Part shown: in pieces, positions 6,939 to 16,600 of the stretch | How positions within the stretch are numbered: position 1 is the first letter of the stretch | Layout of the letters: each line of letters begins with the position of its first letter | Assembly (NCBI RefSeq): GCF_002176815.1 | Contig: NZ_CP021648.1 | Coordinates: 2,426,001 to 2,490,000 of the forward strand | Length of the DNA stretch: 64,000 bases | Direction: 5' to 3' | Source: Acidovorax sp. T1 | GTDB lineage: Bacteria > Pseudomonadota > Gammaproteobacteria > Burkholderiales > Burkholderiaceae_C | Position numbers and translations under genes: made by a program | Notes under the pieces: generated by a model | Databases searched by the model: none | What the model was told of the DNA's origin: nothing | The model's input: the letters and a program-made list of their open reading frames with translations, nothing else

Positions 6939-7969
6939 GCAGTCACCGTTTCTTGGGGGGCCAGCAAAAAGTCCATCACGGCCGTCACCTGGTCTTGCGC
7001 CATCAAGGTGGGCGCATGCCCCACGCCCTCGAACTCCACGAGTTTTGCCCTCGGCCCACGGCGCGTCATGGCCTGGGCGGTTTCTGGCGCCAGCAAGTCG
7101 GACTGCGTGCCGCGCAGCAGCAGCGTGCGCGCCTGGATGCGGTCATAGAGCTGCCACAGCTGCAGCGCACCTGCAGCAGAGGCCTCGGGTGTCATGGCCC
7201 CAAAAGCCTGCGCGATGGCGGGGTCGTAATGCAGCGCCAGGCCGCCACCCGGCAAGGCCCGCACCATGGGCCGCGACAGTTCCAGCCATTGCTCGGGGGT
7301 GTGCGGGCCAAAGCTCGACGAAATGGCCCACATGGCATCGGCCGCCTGCTGCAGCGAATCAAAGCGCACCGGCGCGCCCAGATACTGGCCGATGCGCTGC
7401 AGGGCCAGCCATTCGATGGCGGGCCCCACATCGTTGAGCACCAGCCGGCGCACCGGCACGGCCAGCGGCCACAGGCTGCCCACGGCAGCGGCAGACGTTG
7501 CAGCGGATGGGCGAGGTTCTTGGGGTTCATCGGGCACGCCCAGCCCCGGCTGGCCACACAGGGCCATGCCGATCAGCCCGCCCATGCTAGTGCCCACCCA
7601 GTCCAGCGTCTGCACCGGGGCCTGGCGCTGCAGTTGGCCCAGCAAAGCCAGCATGTCGGCCACGTATTGGGGAATCTGGTAGCCGGCGGGGTCGGCCAGC
7701 CAGTCGCTCTGGCCGCGGCCCACCACATCGGGGCAGATGACCCGGGCGTGGCGACCCAGCGTGCGCGCCAGGGTGTCGAAATCACGCCCCTGGCGCGAGA
7801 GGCCGTGCACGCACACCACCACATGCGGATGGGCCGGATTGCCGGTGCCGTTCCACTCCCAGTACGCCATGCGGTGCTGCGCTGGCGGGCTGGCCAACGC
7901 CCCACCGAAGGGGCCCGCCGCAGAGGCGGCGCCAGGGCACAGTACGTAGTTCAGCGTAGGTTCAATCAT
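6935..7969 (-). CDS. Alpha/beta-fold hydrolase
   Basis: 344-residue serine hydrolase. Visible are the oxyanion HG (H55-G56 in VVVCVHGLSRQG), the nucleophile elbow GTSMGG with S128, and a late GVGHAP histidine. The acid is less certain, and there is an insert-like, proline/alanine-rich stretch around residues 140-165. The start at 7969 (MIEPTLNYV) is preferred; the frame is also open to 8014, and neither start has a strong ribosome site. It is coupled to relA by a 4-base overlap, so the two are probably cotranscribed. Substrate unknown. Confidence 0.8.
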   Translation of the reverse strand: MIEPTLNYVLCPGAASAAGPFGGALASPPAQHRMAYWEWNGTGNPAHPHVVVCVHGLSRQGRDFDTLARTLGRHARVICPDVVGRGQSDWLADPAGYQIPQYVADMLALLGQLQRQAPVQTLDWVGTSMGGLIGMALCGQPGLGVPDEPQEPRPSAATSAAAVGSLWPLAVPVRRLVLNDVGPAIEWLALQRIGQYLGAPVRFDSLQQAADAMWAISSSFGPHTPEQWLELSRPMVRALPGGGLALHYDPAIAQAFGAMTPEASAAGALQLWQLYDRIQARTLLLRGTQSDLLAPETAQAMTRRGPRAKLVEFEGVGHAPTLMAQDQVTAVMDFLLAPQETVTA

Positions 7970-8038
7970 GGGTGTGGAATCTGGCGACAGCGTTCGATAA
8001 TGGCTCCATTGCATCGTAATTCATTCGGAGAAACTCGC

Positions 8039-8821
8039 ATGCTCAACGGCAAAACCGCACTCGTAACCGGCTCCACCAGTGGCATTGGTCTGGGCATCGC
8101 CAAGGCCCTGGCCCGCCAGGGCGCCAACATCGTGCTCAATGGTTTTGGCGACGCGGACGGCCCGCGCGCCGAGGTGCTGGCTGCCGGCCAGGCAGCAGGC
8201 GCCCAGGTGGCCTACCACGGCGCCGACATGAGCCGCGCGGCCGATATCGAGGACATGATGAAATACAGCGCCGCGCAGTTCGGGCGCGTGGACATCCTCG
8301 TGAACAACGCCGGCATCCAGCATGTGGCAAACATTGAAGACTTTCCCGCAGAGCGCTGGGACGCCATCATCGCCATCAACCTGACCAGCGCCTTTCACAC
8401 TTCGCGCCTGGCCCTGCCCGCCATGCAGGCGGCCAACTGGGGTCGCATCATCAACGTGGCCTCGGTGCACGGACTGGTCGGCTCCGCGCAAAAATCGGCC
8501 TACGTGGCGGCCAAGCACGGCATCGTGGGCCTGACCAAGGTGACGGCGCTCGAAAATGCGACGTCTGGCGTCACCTGCAACGCCATGTGCCCCGGCTGGG
8601 TGCTGACGCCGCTGGTGCAAAAACAGGTGGACGCCAAGGCCGTAGAACACGGCATCTCGAACGAAGAAGCCACGCGGCAGCTGCTGGGCGAAAAAGAACC
8701 TTCCATGCAATTCACCACGCCCGACGAACTGGGCGAGCTGGCCGTGTTCTTCTGCTCCCCCGCAGCCAACAACGTGCGCGGCGTAGCCTGGAACATGGAC
8801 GGCGGCTGGGTGGCCCAGTAA
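8039..8821 (+). CDS. bdhA: 3-hydroxybutyrate dehydrogenase (SDR family)
   Basis: 260-residue short-chain dehydrogenase: NAD-binding TGSTSGIG at residues 10-17, NNAG at 89-92, catalytic S142, Y155 and K159. The C-terminal VRGVAWNMDGGWVAQ and the PGWVLTPLVQKQ segment are characteristic of D-3-hydroxybutyrate dehydrogenase, which oxidises 3-hydroxybutyrate to acetoacetate during polyhydroxybutyrate use. GGAG (8027-8030) precedes the ATG. It is divergent from the hydrolase/relA pair. Confidence 0.92.
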   Translation: MLNGKTALVTGSTSGIGLGIAKALARQGANIVLNGFGDADGPRAEVLAAGQAAGAQVAYHGADMSRAADIEDMMKYSAAQFGRVDILVNNAGIQHVANIEDFPAERWDAIIAINLTSAFHTSRLALPAMQAANWGRIINVASVHGLVGSAQKSAYVAAKHGIVGLTKVTALENATSGVTCNAMCPGWVLTPLVQKQVDAKAVEHGISNEEATRQLLGEKEPSMQFTTPDELGELAVFFCSPAANNVRGVAWNMDGGWVAQ

Positions 8822-8898
8822 CCGGCATCAAGCCAGCGGCGCGAGAGCCAATGGCAAGGCTGCTCAAGCCTTTGGCGCCGCCCGAATTGCTCCCGTTT

Positions 8899-8950
8899 CA
8901 ATAGCTAATAGCGCTTTCCACATAAGCGCTAGAGGCCATTTTCATGCAAA
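8899..8950 (+). repeat. Dispersed 50-bp repeat, copy 1
   Basis: Copy of the family described in the findings: ATAGCT at 8901, then GCGCTTT...CATAAGCGCT (8911-8930), an AGAGGCC box and T-rich tail. It lies between the convergent bdhA and SIMPL genes. The AGCGC/GCGCT arms form an imperfect hairpin. Confidence 0.8.
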
Positions 8951-8980
8951 AAATAAGGTCGCCGCATCGTTCCAACAGAT

Positions 8981-9694
8981 TCAGCGCATCTGCACCGAGC
9001 CCGACACATTGACGACCACCTGCGCCTTGCCCGCTTCCACCGGCACCGGTGCATCGGCAAACGCTGCCGATTTGGCCTCCATGGCCATGGCGCGCGGGCG
9101 CGGACCGGGAGACATCTCGTTGCTGTTCACGGACACCTCGCGCAGGCTGTAGTTGGCAAAGCCAAACCCGCGGCTCAACTCAGCGGCGCGCGTCTTGAAC
9201 TGCTCGATAGCCAGGGTCTGGGCCTCGCCCTCCACCTTGGCGCGGGCCTCGCGCGACAAGGCAAAGCCCACCTGGCTGATGGCCATGGTCTGGATTTTTC
9301 CGGCCGTGGCGGTGATGCGGGCAAAGTCGCGGCCCTCCAGCACCAGTTCGGCCCGGCCCTGCCAGCCGTTGATCTTGCCGTCCTTGCCGTAGCGCGGATA
9401 CAGCCCGAAGGGGCCGGTGCGCACATCCATCTGCCCGGGTTGCGCATTGCGCTTGGCCTCGGCCAGTGCCGCATCCAACGCTGTCTTGAGCTGCACCTGC
9501 GTGGTGGCCGCGTCCGCGCCCTCCTTGCTGGTGGACAGCGCCAGCACCAGCAAATCCTGCTGCACCTCCACCGTGCCAGACGCCGCCAGCTGCACCACGT
9601 TGTGCGGCTCCACGGCCTGAGAATTTTGAGAAAAAACGGCTCCAGCGCTCACCATTAAAGCGCTAGCAGCTATCAAACGAATAGCATTTTTCAT
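8981..9694 (-). CDS. Exported SIMPL-domain (DUF541) protein
   Basis: 237 residues. An N-terminal signal peptide (residues 1-27, MKNAIRLIAAS then a hydrophobic run, ending near SQA) is followed by a SIMPL domain: LAASGTVEVQQDLLVLALS, a long helical middle, YSLREVSVN near the end, and a terminal VVNVSGSVQM strand. SIMPL proteins are periplasmic or outer-membrane-associated and linked to oxidative or envelope stress; the biochemical role is unclear. The start at 9694 is supported by AAGGAT upstream and by the signal peptide. The signal-peptide region coincides with a repeat copy. Confidence 0.85.
   Translation of the reverse strand: MKNAIRLIAASALMVSAGAVFSQNSQAVEPHNVVQLAASGTVEVQQDLLVLALSTSKEGADAATTQVQLKTALDAALAEAKRNAQPGQMDVRTGPFGLYPRYGKDGKINGWQGRAELVLEGRDFARITATAGKIQTMAISQVGFALSREARAKVEGEAQTLAIEQFKTRAAELSRGFGFANYSLREVSVNSNEMSPGPRPRAMAMEAKSAAFADAPVPVEAGKAQVVVNVSGSVQMR
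9620..9691 (-). repeat. Dispersed repeat, copy 2, encoding the SIMPL signal peptide
   Basis: Read on the minus strand this stretch has the family order: GATAGCTGCTAGCGCTTT, then GTGAGCGCTGGAGCC and a T run ending TCTCAAAA. It coincides with codons 2 to about 25 of the SIMPL gene, without breaking the frame. Confidence 0.75.
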
Positions 9695-9817
9695 ACCGGC
9701 AAATATCCTTGCGATCAGCGCACAACCCCACACCGGGCCGCACAGGCCACTACAGTAACCGCTGCAGAAATCGCCAGCGTAAACCGGGCGTGAGCGGCCT
9801 GCTCGCTGGGGCAAAAC

Positions 9818-9893
9818 TTGTAACACTTGGTCAAACACAGGGCAAAAAACCGAACTTCGCGGCTGAAGCTGGTCAGAATCGGCTCTGTTACAA
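9818..9893. promoter_or_regulatory. Inverted-repeat region upstream of ompR
   Basis: TTGTAACA (9818-9825) and its exact complement TGTTACAA (9886-9893) lie 60 bases apart just before the ompR start. Next to the first is a similar TCAAACA at 9831. GTTACA-type half sites resemble those used by OmpR-family regulators, so autoregulation is possible; this is inference only. Confidence 0.35.
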
Positions 9894-9911
9894 ATTGGAC
9901 CCGCACTCACC

Positions 9912-10643
9912 ATGGCTACATCAACCAACCGTACCGACAAGATTCTGGTGGTGGACGACGATGCACGCATCCGCGATCTGCTGCGCCGCTACCTGACCCA
10001 AGAAGGCTTTGAAGTCATGGTCGCCGAAGACGGCAAGGCCCTGAACCGCCTGCTGCTGCGCGAGACGGTCGACCTCATCGTGCTCGACCTGATGATGCCC
10101 GGCGAAGACGGTCTGTCCATTTGCCGGCGCCTGCGTGCCGCCAATGACCGCACGCCCATCATCATGCTCACCGCCAAGGGCGAGGACGTGGACCGCATCG
10201 TGGGCCTGGAAGTGGGCGCCGACGACTACCTGGGCAAGCCCTTCAACCCCCGCGAGTTGCTGGCGCGTGTGCATGCCGTGCTGCGCCGCCGCCCCGCGCA
10301 AGAGGCGCCCGGCGCCCCATCGGGCGACAACGAAGTAGTCACCTTCGGCCCCTTCACCTTCGACCTGGGCACCCGCGCACTGCAGCGCAATGGCGAAGAG
10401 CTGCCGCTGACCACCGGCGAATTCGCCATGCTCAAGGCCCTGGTGCGCCACCCGCGCCAGCCCCTGTCGCGCGAAAAACTGGCGCTGCTGGCACGCGGCC
10501 GCGAGTTCGAGCCCTTCGACCGCAGCCTGGACGTGCAGGTTTCGCGCCTGCGCAAGCTGGTGGAGGTGGACGCCGCAGCGCCGCGCTACATCCAGACGGT
10601 GTGGGGCGTGGGCTATGTTTTCGTACCGGACGGAACGAACTGA
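9912..10643 (+). CDS. ompR: OmpR-family response regulator
   Basis: 243 residues: receiver domain (about 10-125) with acidic D15/D16, phospho-acceptor D59 (in LDLMMPGEDG), LTAKGED with the conserved Thr, and the KPF lysine. The C-terminal winged-helix DNA-binding domain (about 142-240) ends in TVWGVGYVF. The paired histidine kinase starts 8 bases downstream. Sequence and pairing fit the OmpR/EnvZ envelope or osmotic-response system; target genes in this organism are unknown. Confidence 0.92.
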   Translation: MATSTNRTDKILVVDDDARIRDLLRRYLTQEGFEVMVAEDGKALNRLLLRETVDLIVLDLMMPGEDGLSICRRLRAANDRTPIIMLTAKGEDVDRIVGLEVGADDYLGKPFNPRELLARVHAVLRRRPAQEAPGAPSGDNEVVTFGPFTFDLGTRALQRNGEELPLTTGEFAMLKALVRHPRQPLSREKLALLARGREFEPFDRSLDVQVSRLRKLVEVDAAAPRYIQTVWGVGYVFVPDGTN

Positions 10644-10650
10644 TCTGTCC

Positions 10651-12180
10651 ATGCGCAAACCCGAAGGCCCGTCGGTGGCAGCGCCCCAGGAGCCGGTGAC
10701 CGTTCCCTCCGACGCCACCAGCCCCGCGCCGCTGGAATCCTTGCGCCGTGCGCGCGAGCAACGCGCGCGCGTGGGGCTGAACCTTTTCTGGCGCACCTTC
10801 TTTCTGCTGGCGCTGCTGCTGGTGGGCAGCATCCTGGCCTGGCTGCAAACGCTGCGAGCGCTGGAATTCGAGCCGCGCACGCTGCACACGGCGCAGCAGA
10901 TTGCCTCGCTGGTCAACCTCAGCCGCGCGGCCCTGGTGCACGCCGACGCCATCGCACGCGTGTCGCTCATCAAGACCATGGCCGACCAGGAGGGGGTGCG
11001 CATCCTGCCGCGCGAGCCGGGCGACAAATTCACGCTGCTCGACAGCACCGCGCTGGGCAACCGCCTCACCGACGAACTGACCCAGCGCCTGGGCCCGGAC
11101 ACCGTCGTGGCCCAGAACGTCAACGGCGAAAACGGCCTGTGGGTCGGCTTCAACATCAACGGCGACCCCAACTGGCTGCTGATGGACCGCTCACGCTTCA
11201 GCCCTGCCGGTGGCCGCACCTGGCTGATCTGGCTGATCACGGCAGGCGCCCTGTCCCTGGCCGGCGCTGCCGCCATTGCGCGGCTGATCAACCAGCCGCT
11301 CAAGCAGCTTTCCTATGCCGCCAACCGCGTGCGCGATGGCGACTTTGCCGCCAGCCGCCTGGACGAAGAAGCGGTGACCAGCGAAATCCGAGAGGTGAAC
11401 ATCGGCTTCAACCGCATGGCACAAAAGCTTGCCAAGCTGGAGCAGGACCGCGCCGTCATGCTGGCCGGCATTTCGCATGATCTGCGCACACCCCTGGCGC
11501 GGCTGCGGCTCGAAACCGAAATGAGCGTGGTGGACGAAATAGCGCGCGAACACATGGTGGCCGACATCGTGCAGCTCGATGCCACCATCGACAAGTTTCT
11601 GGACTACGCCCGCCCCGACCACGTCACGCTCACCCCCGTCAACCTGCACGGCGTGGTGTCGTCCTGCGTCTATGCGGTGCAGGACCATCGCGAGCTGCAG
11701 ATCACGATGGACGTCCCCGAAGACCTGAACGTGCTGGCCGACGAAGTGGAGCTGGCGCGCGTGATCTCCAACCTGCTGGAGAACGCGCGCCGTTACGGCA
11801 AGACGGTGGACACGACCGTCACCCATGTGGACATTGCCGCCAAGGGCCGCGAAAACTGGGTGCTGATCAAGGTGCGCGACCACGGCCCTGGCGTGCCACC
11901 CGAGCAGCTGTCCAACCTGACCAAGCCGTTCTTTCGCGGTGATTCGGCGCGCACTGCCGCCGCGGGTGCCGGGCTTGGCCTGTCGATCGTGGACAAGACG
12001 GTGCAACGCATGGGCGGCATCTTTGCGCTGGCCAACTCCAGCACCGGTGGTCTGGTGGCCCATATCCAGTTGCAGCGGGCCATCAACATGCCCGAAGGCG
12101 AAGACCCCAAGCAACGCCTGCAGCGCCCCTCCGTCAAGCGGCAGCTTCCCCGCCGCCGGGCCGAGGACCACATGGACTGA
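10651..12180 (+). CDS. envZ: EnvZ-type sensor histidine kinase
   Basis: 509-residue membrane kinase. The first transmembrane helix is at about residues 45-65 (FFLLALLLVGSILAW) and the second at about 185-210, with a periplasmic domain between. A HAMP linker follows (ARLINQPLKQLSYAANRVRDGDF). The H-box is GISHDLRTPLARLRLETEM with phospho-acceptor H276, and an HATPase domain follows (NLLENARRYG, DHGPGVP, GAGLGLSIV). The H-box matches the EnvZ subtype. Start at 10651; an earlier in-frame codon at 10615 would overlap the ompR end and is less likely. The C-terminus is basic and arginine-rich. Confidence 0.9.
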   Translation: MRKPEGPSVAAPQEPVTVPSDATSPAPLESLRRAREQRARVGLNLFWRTFFLLALLLVGSILAWLQTLRALEFEPRTLHTAQQIASLVNLSRAALVHADAIARVSLIKTMADQEGVRILPREPGDKFTLLDSTALGNRLTDELTQRLGPDTVVAQNVNGENGLWVGFNINGDPNWLLMDRSRFSPAGGRTWLIWLITAGALSLAGAAAIARLINQPLKQLSYAANRVRDGDFAASRLDEEAVTSEIREVNIGFNRMAQKLAKLEQDRAVMLAGISHDLRTPLARLRLETEMSVVDEIAREHMVADIVQLDATIDKFLDYARPDHVTLTPVNLHGVVSSCVYAVQDHRELQITMDVPEDLNVLADEVELARVISNLLENARRYGKTVDTTVTHVDIAAKGRENWVLIKVRDHGPGVPPEQLSNLTKPFFRGDSARTAAAGAGLGLSIVDKTVQRMGGIFALANSSTGGLVAHIQLQRAINMPEGEDPKQRLQRPSVKRQLPRRRAEDHMD

Positions 12181-12238
12181 GAGGCTGAGAGTCTTTCATC
12201 CATGCCCGCTTTGCACGCCAAAACACGCCGGTGCCCGG

Positions 12239-12718
12239 TCAGGCCCTGACCAGCAACGCCACCGCCCGTGCCTCCATGGCCAGCCCCTGGCCCACCGGGC
12301 CCAGGCGTTCGGCGGTCTTGGCCTTGACGTTGACCTGCGCTTCATCCACCCCCACTGCGGCCGCGATGCACCGGCGCATGGCGGGAATATGCGCGGCCAG
12401 GCGCGGCGACTGCGCCACCACCGTGCTGTCGATGTTGCCGATGTCGTAGCCCGCGGCCCGCACCCGGCGCGCCACCTCTGCCAGCAGCACGCCCGAGTCC
12501 GCGCCGCGAAATGCCGCGTCGGTGTCCGGAAAATGGCTGCCGATATCACCCAGGGCCGCCGCCCCCAGCAGGGCATCGGTGATGGCATGCAGCAGCACAT
12601 CGGCATCCGAATGGCCCAGCAGGCCCATGCTGTGGGCGATCTCCACCCCGCCAATCACCAGCCGGCGCCCGGGCACCAGCGCATGCACATCCCAGCCTTC
12701 ACCAATCCTGAAATTCAT
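12239..12718 (-). CDS. ispF: 2-C-methyl-D-erythritol 2,4-cyclodiphosphate synthase
   Basis: 159 residues, the full family length. It converts CDP-methylerythritol phosphate to MEcPP in the MEP isoprenoid pathway. Metal ligands D10 and H12 (GWDVHAL) and H44, the signature [10 protein letters not shown] (36-45) and the late KTAERLG motif are all present. It follows ispD by 38 bases on the same strand and converges with envZ. Confidence 0.95.
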   Translation of the reverse strand: MNFRIGEGWDVHALVPGRRLVIGGVEIAHSMGLLGHSDADVLLHAITDALLGAAALGDIGSHFPDTDAAFRGADSGVLLAEVARRVRAAGYDIGNIDSTVVAQSPRLAAHIPAMRRCIAAAVGVDEAQVNVKAKTAERLGPVGQGLAMEARAVALLVRA

Positions 12719-12756
12719 CGAATCACTTTCGCCCGTGAAGGGTCGTTAAAAGGGCC

Positions 12757-13602
12757 TCAAAACATGTTCTTCTTGTCAAAGGGCGCAGCCGCCTGCCCGC
12801 GCGCGCCACCAAAACGATCCAATGTGGCGCCGTGCGCCCGCTGTGCCAGCACGGCGGCCGCCAGGGCAAAGTCGTCCGGATAAGTCACCTTGAAATTCTG
12901 CGCCCCCCCTGGCACCAGCCGCGGGTGCAGGCCCATCGCCTCCATGGCGCTGGCTTCGTCGGTGGCGCCCGAGCCCACATGTTCGATGGCCGCCTGGAGC
13001 GCTCCCATGCGGAACATCTGCGGCGTCTGCGCCAGCCACTTGTCGCTGCGGTCCACGGTGGAGGCCACGCGCACGCCGCCGGGTCCGTCAATCGATGTCT
13101 TGAGCGTGTCGGCCAGCTTGTGCGCCAGCAAACCACCCACGCCGTCGTGCTGGCAGGTGTCGATCAGAGTGTCGATCTGCTGGGATGTCACCAGGCAGCG
13201 TGCCGCGTCATGCACCAGCACCCAGTCGTCGGGCTGTGCACCACGCTCCGCCAGGGCCCGCAAGCCGCCCAGCACGGTATCCGCACGCGTGGGCCCGCCG
13301 CATTCCACGGTGAAGAACGCGGGGTGGGCGTAGGCGTCCAGAAAATGGTCCCCCGGCGCCACCGCCACCAGCGTGCCCAGCAAGCGGTTCACCCCCGCAA
13401 AAGCCGCCAGGGTGTGCATGACCATGGGGTGCCCTGCCACCAGGTGGTATTGCTTGGGCAAGGCCGGGGCAACCAATGCCGCGCCGGGCGTGGCGGCAGG
13501 TGGCACGGCCCGCAGGCCCATGCCCGCACAAGGCACCAGCGCCCAAAAGCGCCCGTGGGCGGACAAGGGGGCGAGCGGTGGGTGTGGGAGCGGAGCAGTC
13601 AT
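12757..13602 (-). CDS. ispD: 2-C-methyl-D-erythritol 4-phosphate cytidylyltransferase
   Basis: 281 residues, longer than the usual 230-240. It makes CDP-methylerythritol from MEP and CTP, two steps before IspF. PKQY (49-52), HDAAR, the TPQ motif (AQTPQMF) and TDEASAME are conserved. Two oddities: a 15-20 residue N-terminal extension, and an alanine/proline-rich insert of about a dozen residues between the CTP-binding CAGMGLR (about 25-31) and PKQY, which replaces the usual short glycine loop. No frame break, so probably functional. Confidence 0.9.
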   Translation of the reverse strand: MTAPLPHPPLAPLSAHGRFWALVPCAGMGLRAVPPAATPGAALVAPALPKQYHLVAGHPMVMHTLAAFAGVNRLLGTLVAVAPGDHFLDAYAHPAFFTVECGGPTRADTVLGGLRALAERGAQPDDWVLVHDAARCLVTSQQIDTLIDTCQHDGVGGLLAHKLADTLKTSIDGPGGVRVASTVDRSDKWLAQTPQMFRMGALQAAIEHVGSGATDEASAMEAMGLHPRLVPGGAQNFKVTYPDDFALAAAVLAQRAHGATLDRFGGARGQAAAPFDKKNMF

Positions 13603-13698
13603 GTGTCGCGCATTCTAAAATCTCCTGTTGCCCACCCATCCAGCCCGCGCGCGTTTCGCGCCCCAGGGGATGCGGCGGGCCCAGACGATACCGTCCGC

Positions 13699-16600
13699 AT
13701 GGAACTGCCCAAACTCTCCCCCGGAAAACGTTTCACCCTGCCCCGCCCCGTGGGCAGCGCCGATGCCCTGCTGCTGGCCCGCCTGGCCGAGCGCGACAAG
13801 GCCGCAGGCCGCACCACAGCCATCGTCACGGCCGACGCCACCGACGCGCAACGCCTCATCGAAGAAATGGCGTTCTTCGCGCCCGGCCTGCGCTGCGCGC
13901 TGTTCCCCGACTGGGAGACGCTGCCCTATGACACCTTCTCGCCGCACCAGGATTTGATCAGCGAGCGGCTGGCCACGCTGTGGCGCATCTCGCAAGGTGA
14001 GGCCGATGTAGTGCTGGTGCCCGCCACCACGGCGCTGTACCGGCTGGCACCGCCGTCGTTTCTGGCGGGCTACACCTTCCACTTCCAGGTCAAGCAAAAG
14101 CTCGACGAGGCCAAGTTCAAGGCCCAGCTCACGCTGGCGGGTTACAGCCATGTCTCGCAGGTGGTGAGCCCCGGCGAATACGCGGTGCGCGGCGGGCTGA
14201 TCGACCTGTTCCCCATGGGCTCGCTGGTGCCTTACCGCGTGGACCTGTTCGACAACGAGATCGACTCCATTCGCACCTTCGACCCCGACAGCCAGCGCAG
14301 CCTGTACCCCGTGCCCGAGGTGCGCCTGCTGCCCGGCCGCGAGTTCCCGATGGACGACGAGGCGCGCGCCAAATTCCGCAGCCGCTGGCGCGAGATGCTG
14401 GAGGGCGACCCGACCAAGAGCCGCATCTACAAAGACATGGGCAACGGCGTGGCCACGGCGGGCATCGAGTACTACCTGCCGCTGTTCTTCGACGACACCG
14501 CCACGGTGTTCGACTACCTGGGTGGCGAGGCCACGGTGGTGCTGCATGGCGACCTGGAACCGGCCTTCCAGCGCTTCTGGCAAGACACGAAAGACCGCTT
14601 TCGCCTGATCCAGGGCGACCCGGAGCGGCCGGCGCTGCCGCCCGAGTCGCTGTTCCTGTCCATCGACCAGTTCTACACGCGCGCCAACCTGCATGCGCAG
14701 CTGTCCATCCGCCCTGCGCTGGAGGACGTTGCCGACAACCCGCATTTCCAGAAGCTGGGCGATTTGTCGGTGGTGCGTGGCGCCGACGACCCGCTGGCCC
14801 GCCTGCACGCGCACCTGCGCAACACCCAGCACCGCGTGCTGCTGCTGGCCGAGAGCGACGGCCGGCGCGAGAGCCTGCTCGACTTTCTGCGCGCCAGCGG
14901 CGTGAACCCGCCGGCCTTCGACTCGCTGGCCGAGTTCCAGGGCGCGGACGATGAGAAGGTGGGCATTGCCACGGCCGGCCTCACCGTGGGCTTCAGCTGG
15001 ATAGCGGACGGCATCGACTTCGTCACCGAGACCGAGCTTTTTGCCGCCGGCCCCACCACGCGCCGGCGCAAGAAGCAAGAGCAGGTGAGCGATGTCGAGG
15101 CGCTGATCAAGGACCTGTCAGAGCTGAACGTGGGCGACCCCGTGGTGCACAGCCAGCACGGCATCGGCCGCTACCGGGGCCTCGTCAACATGGACGTGGG
15201 CAACAAAAACCCCGACGGCTCGCCCGCCATGCAGGAGTTCTTGCACCTCGAATACGCCGAAAAGGCCGTGCTGTATGTGCCCGTGAGCCAGCTGCAGCTC
15301 ATCAGCCGCTACACCGGCGTGAGCGCCGACGAGGCGCCGCTGCACAAGCTGGGCAGCGGCCAGTGGGAAAAGGCCAAGCGCAAGGCCGCCGAGCAGGTGC
15401 GCGACAGCGCGGCCGAGCTGCTCAACATCTACGCCCGCCGCGCCGCGCGCGAAGGCCATGCCTTCCGCTACTCGCCGCAAGATTACGAAACCTTTGCCAA
15501 CGACTTCGGCTTTGAAGAAACGGCCGACCAGAACGCCGCCATCCACGCGGTCATCCAGGACATGATTTCGCCCCGCCCCATGGACCGCCTGGTCTGCGGC
15601 GATGTTGGCTTTGGCAAGACCGAGGTGGCGCTGCGTGCGGCCTTCGTGGCCGTCACCGGCGGCAAGCAGGTGGCGTTTCTTGCGCCCACCACGCTGCTGG
15701 CCGAGCAGCATTACCAAACGCTGGTGGACCGTTTTTCCAAGTGGCCGGTGAAGGTGGCGGAGGTGTCGCGCTTCCGTTCAGGCAAGGAGATCACCGCCGC
15801 CATCAAGGGCATTGGCGATGGCACGGTGGACATCGTGGTGGGCACGCACAAGCTGCTGTCTGAGTCCACCAAATTCCACAACCTGGGCCTCTTGATCATT
15901 GACGAGGAGCACCGCTTTGGCGTGCGCCACAAGGAGCAGATGAAGGCCCTGCGCGCCGAGGTGGATGTGCTGACGCTGACGGCCACGCCCATCCCCCGCA
16001 CGCTGGGCATGGCGCTGGAAGGCCTGCGCGACCTGTCGGTCATCGCCACCGCGCCGCAGCGCCGCCTGGCGATCAAGACCTTTGTGCGCAACGAGGGCAC
16101 GGGCGTGATCCGCGAAGCGGTGCTACGCGAACTCAAGCGCGGCGGGCAGTGCTACTTTTTGCACAACGAGGTGGAGACCATCGAGAACCGCCGCCAGAAG
16201 CTCGAAGAGATATTGCCCGAGGCCCGCATCGCCGTGGCCCACGGCCAGATGCCCGAGCGCGATCTGGAGCGCGTGATGCGCGACTTTGTGGCCCAGCGCT
16301 ACAACATCCTGCTGTGCTCGACCATCATCGAGACCGGCATCGACGTGCCCACGGCCAACACCATCATCATGAGCCGCGCCGACAAGTTCGGCCTGGCGCA
16401 GCTGCACCAGCTGCGCGGGCGCGTGGGCCGCAGCCACCACCAGGCGTATGCGTACCTGATGGTGCCCGACACCGAGGGCCTGACCAAGCAGGCACAGCAG
16501 CGGCTCGATGCGATCCAGGCCATGGAGGAACTTGGCAGCGGCTTTTACCTGGCCATGCACGACCTGGAGATCCGCGGCGCGGGCGAGGTGCTGGGCGAGA

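Noticed and set aside
12832..13698. N-terminal extension of the mfd frame by 289 codons
   Set aside because: The extension is antisense to ispD and contains no Mfd sequence; the ATG at 13699 gives the normal Mfd start.
13615..15078. Long open frame (487 codons) on the minus strand inside mfd
   Set aside because: It lies wholly antisense to a well-supported Mfd domain, its translation is Ala/Gly/Arg/Val/His-rich without motifs, and long antisense frames are expected in GC-rich DNA.
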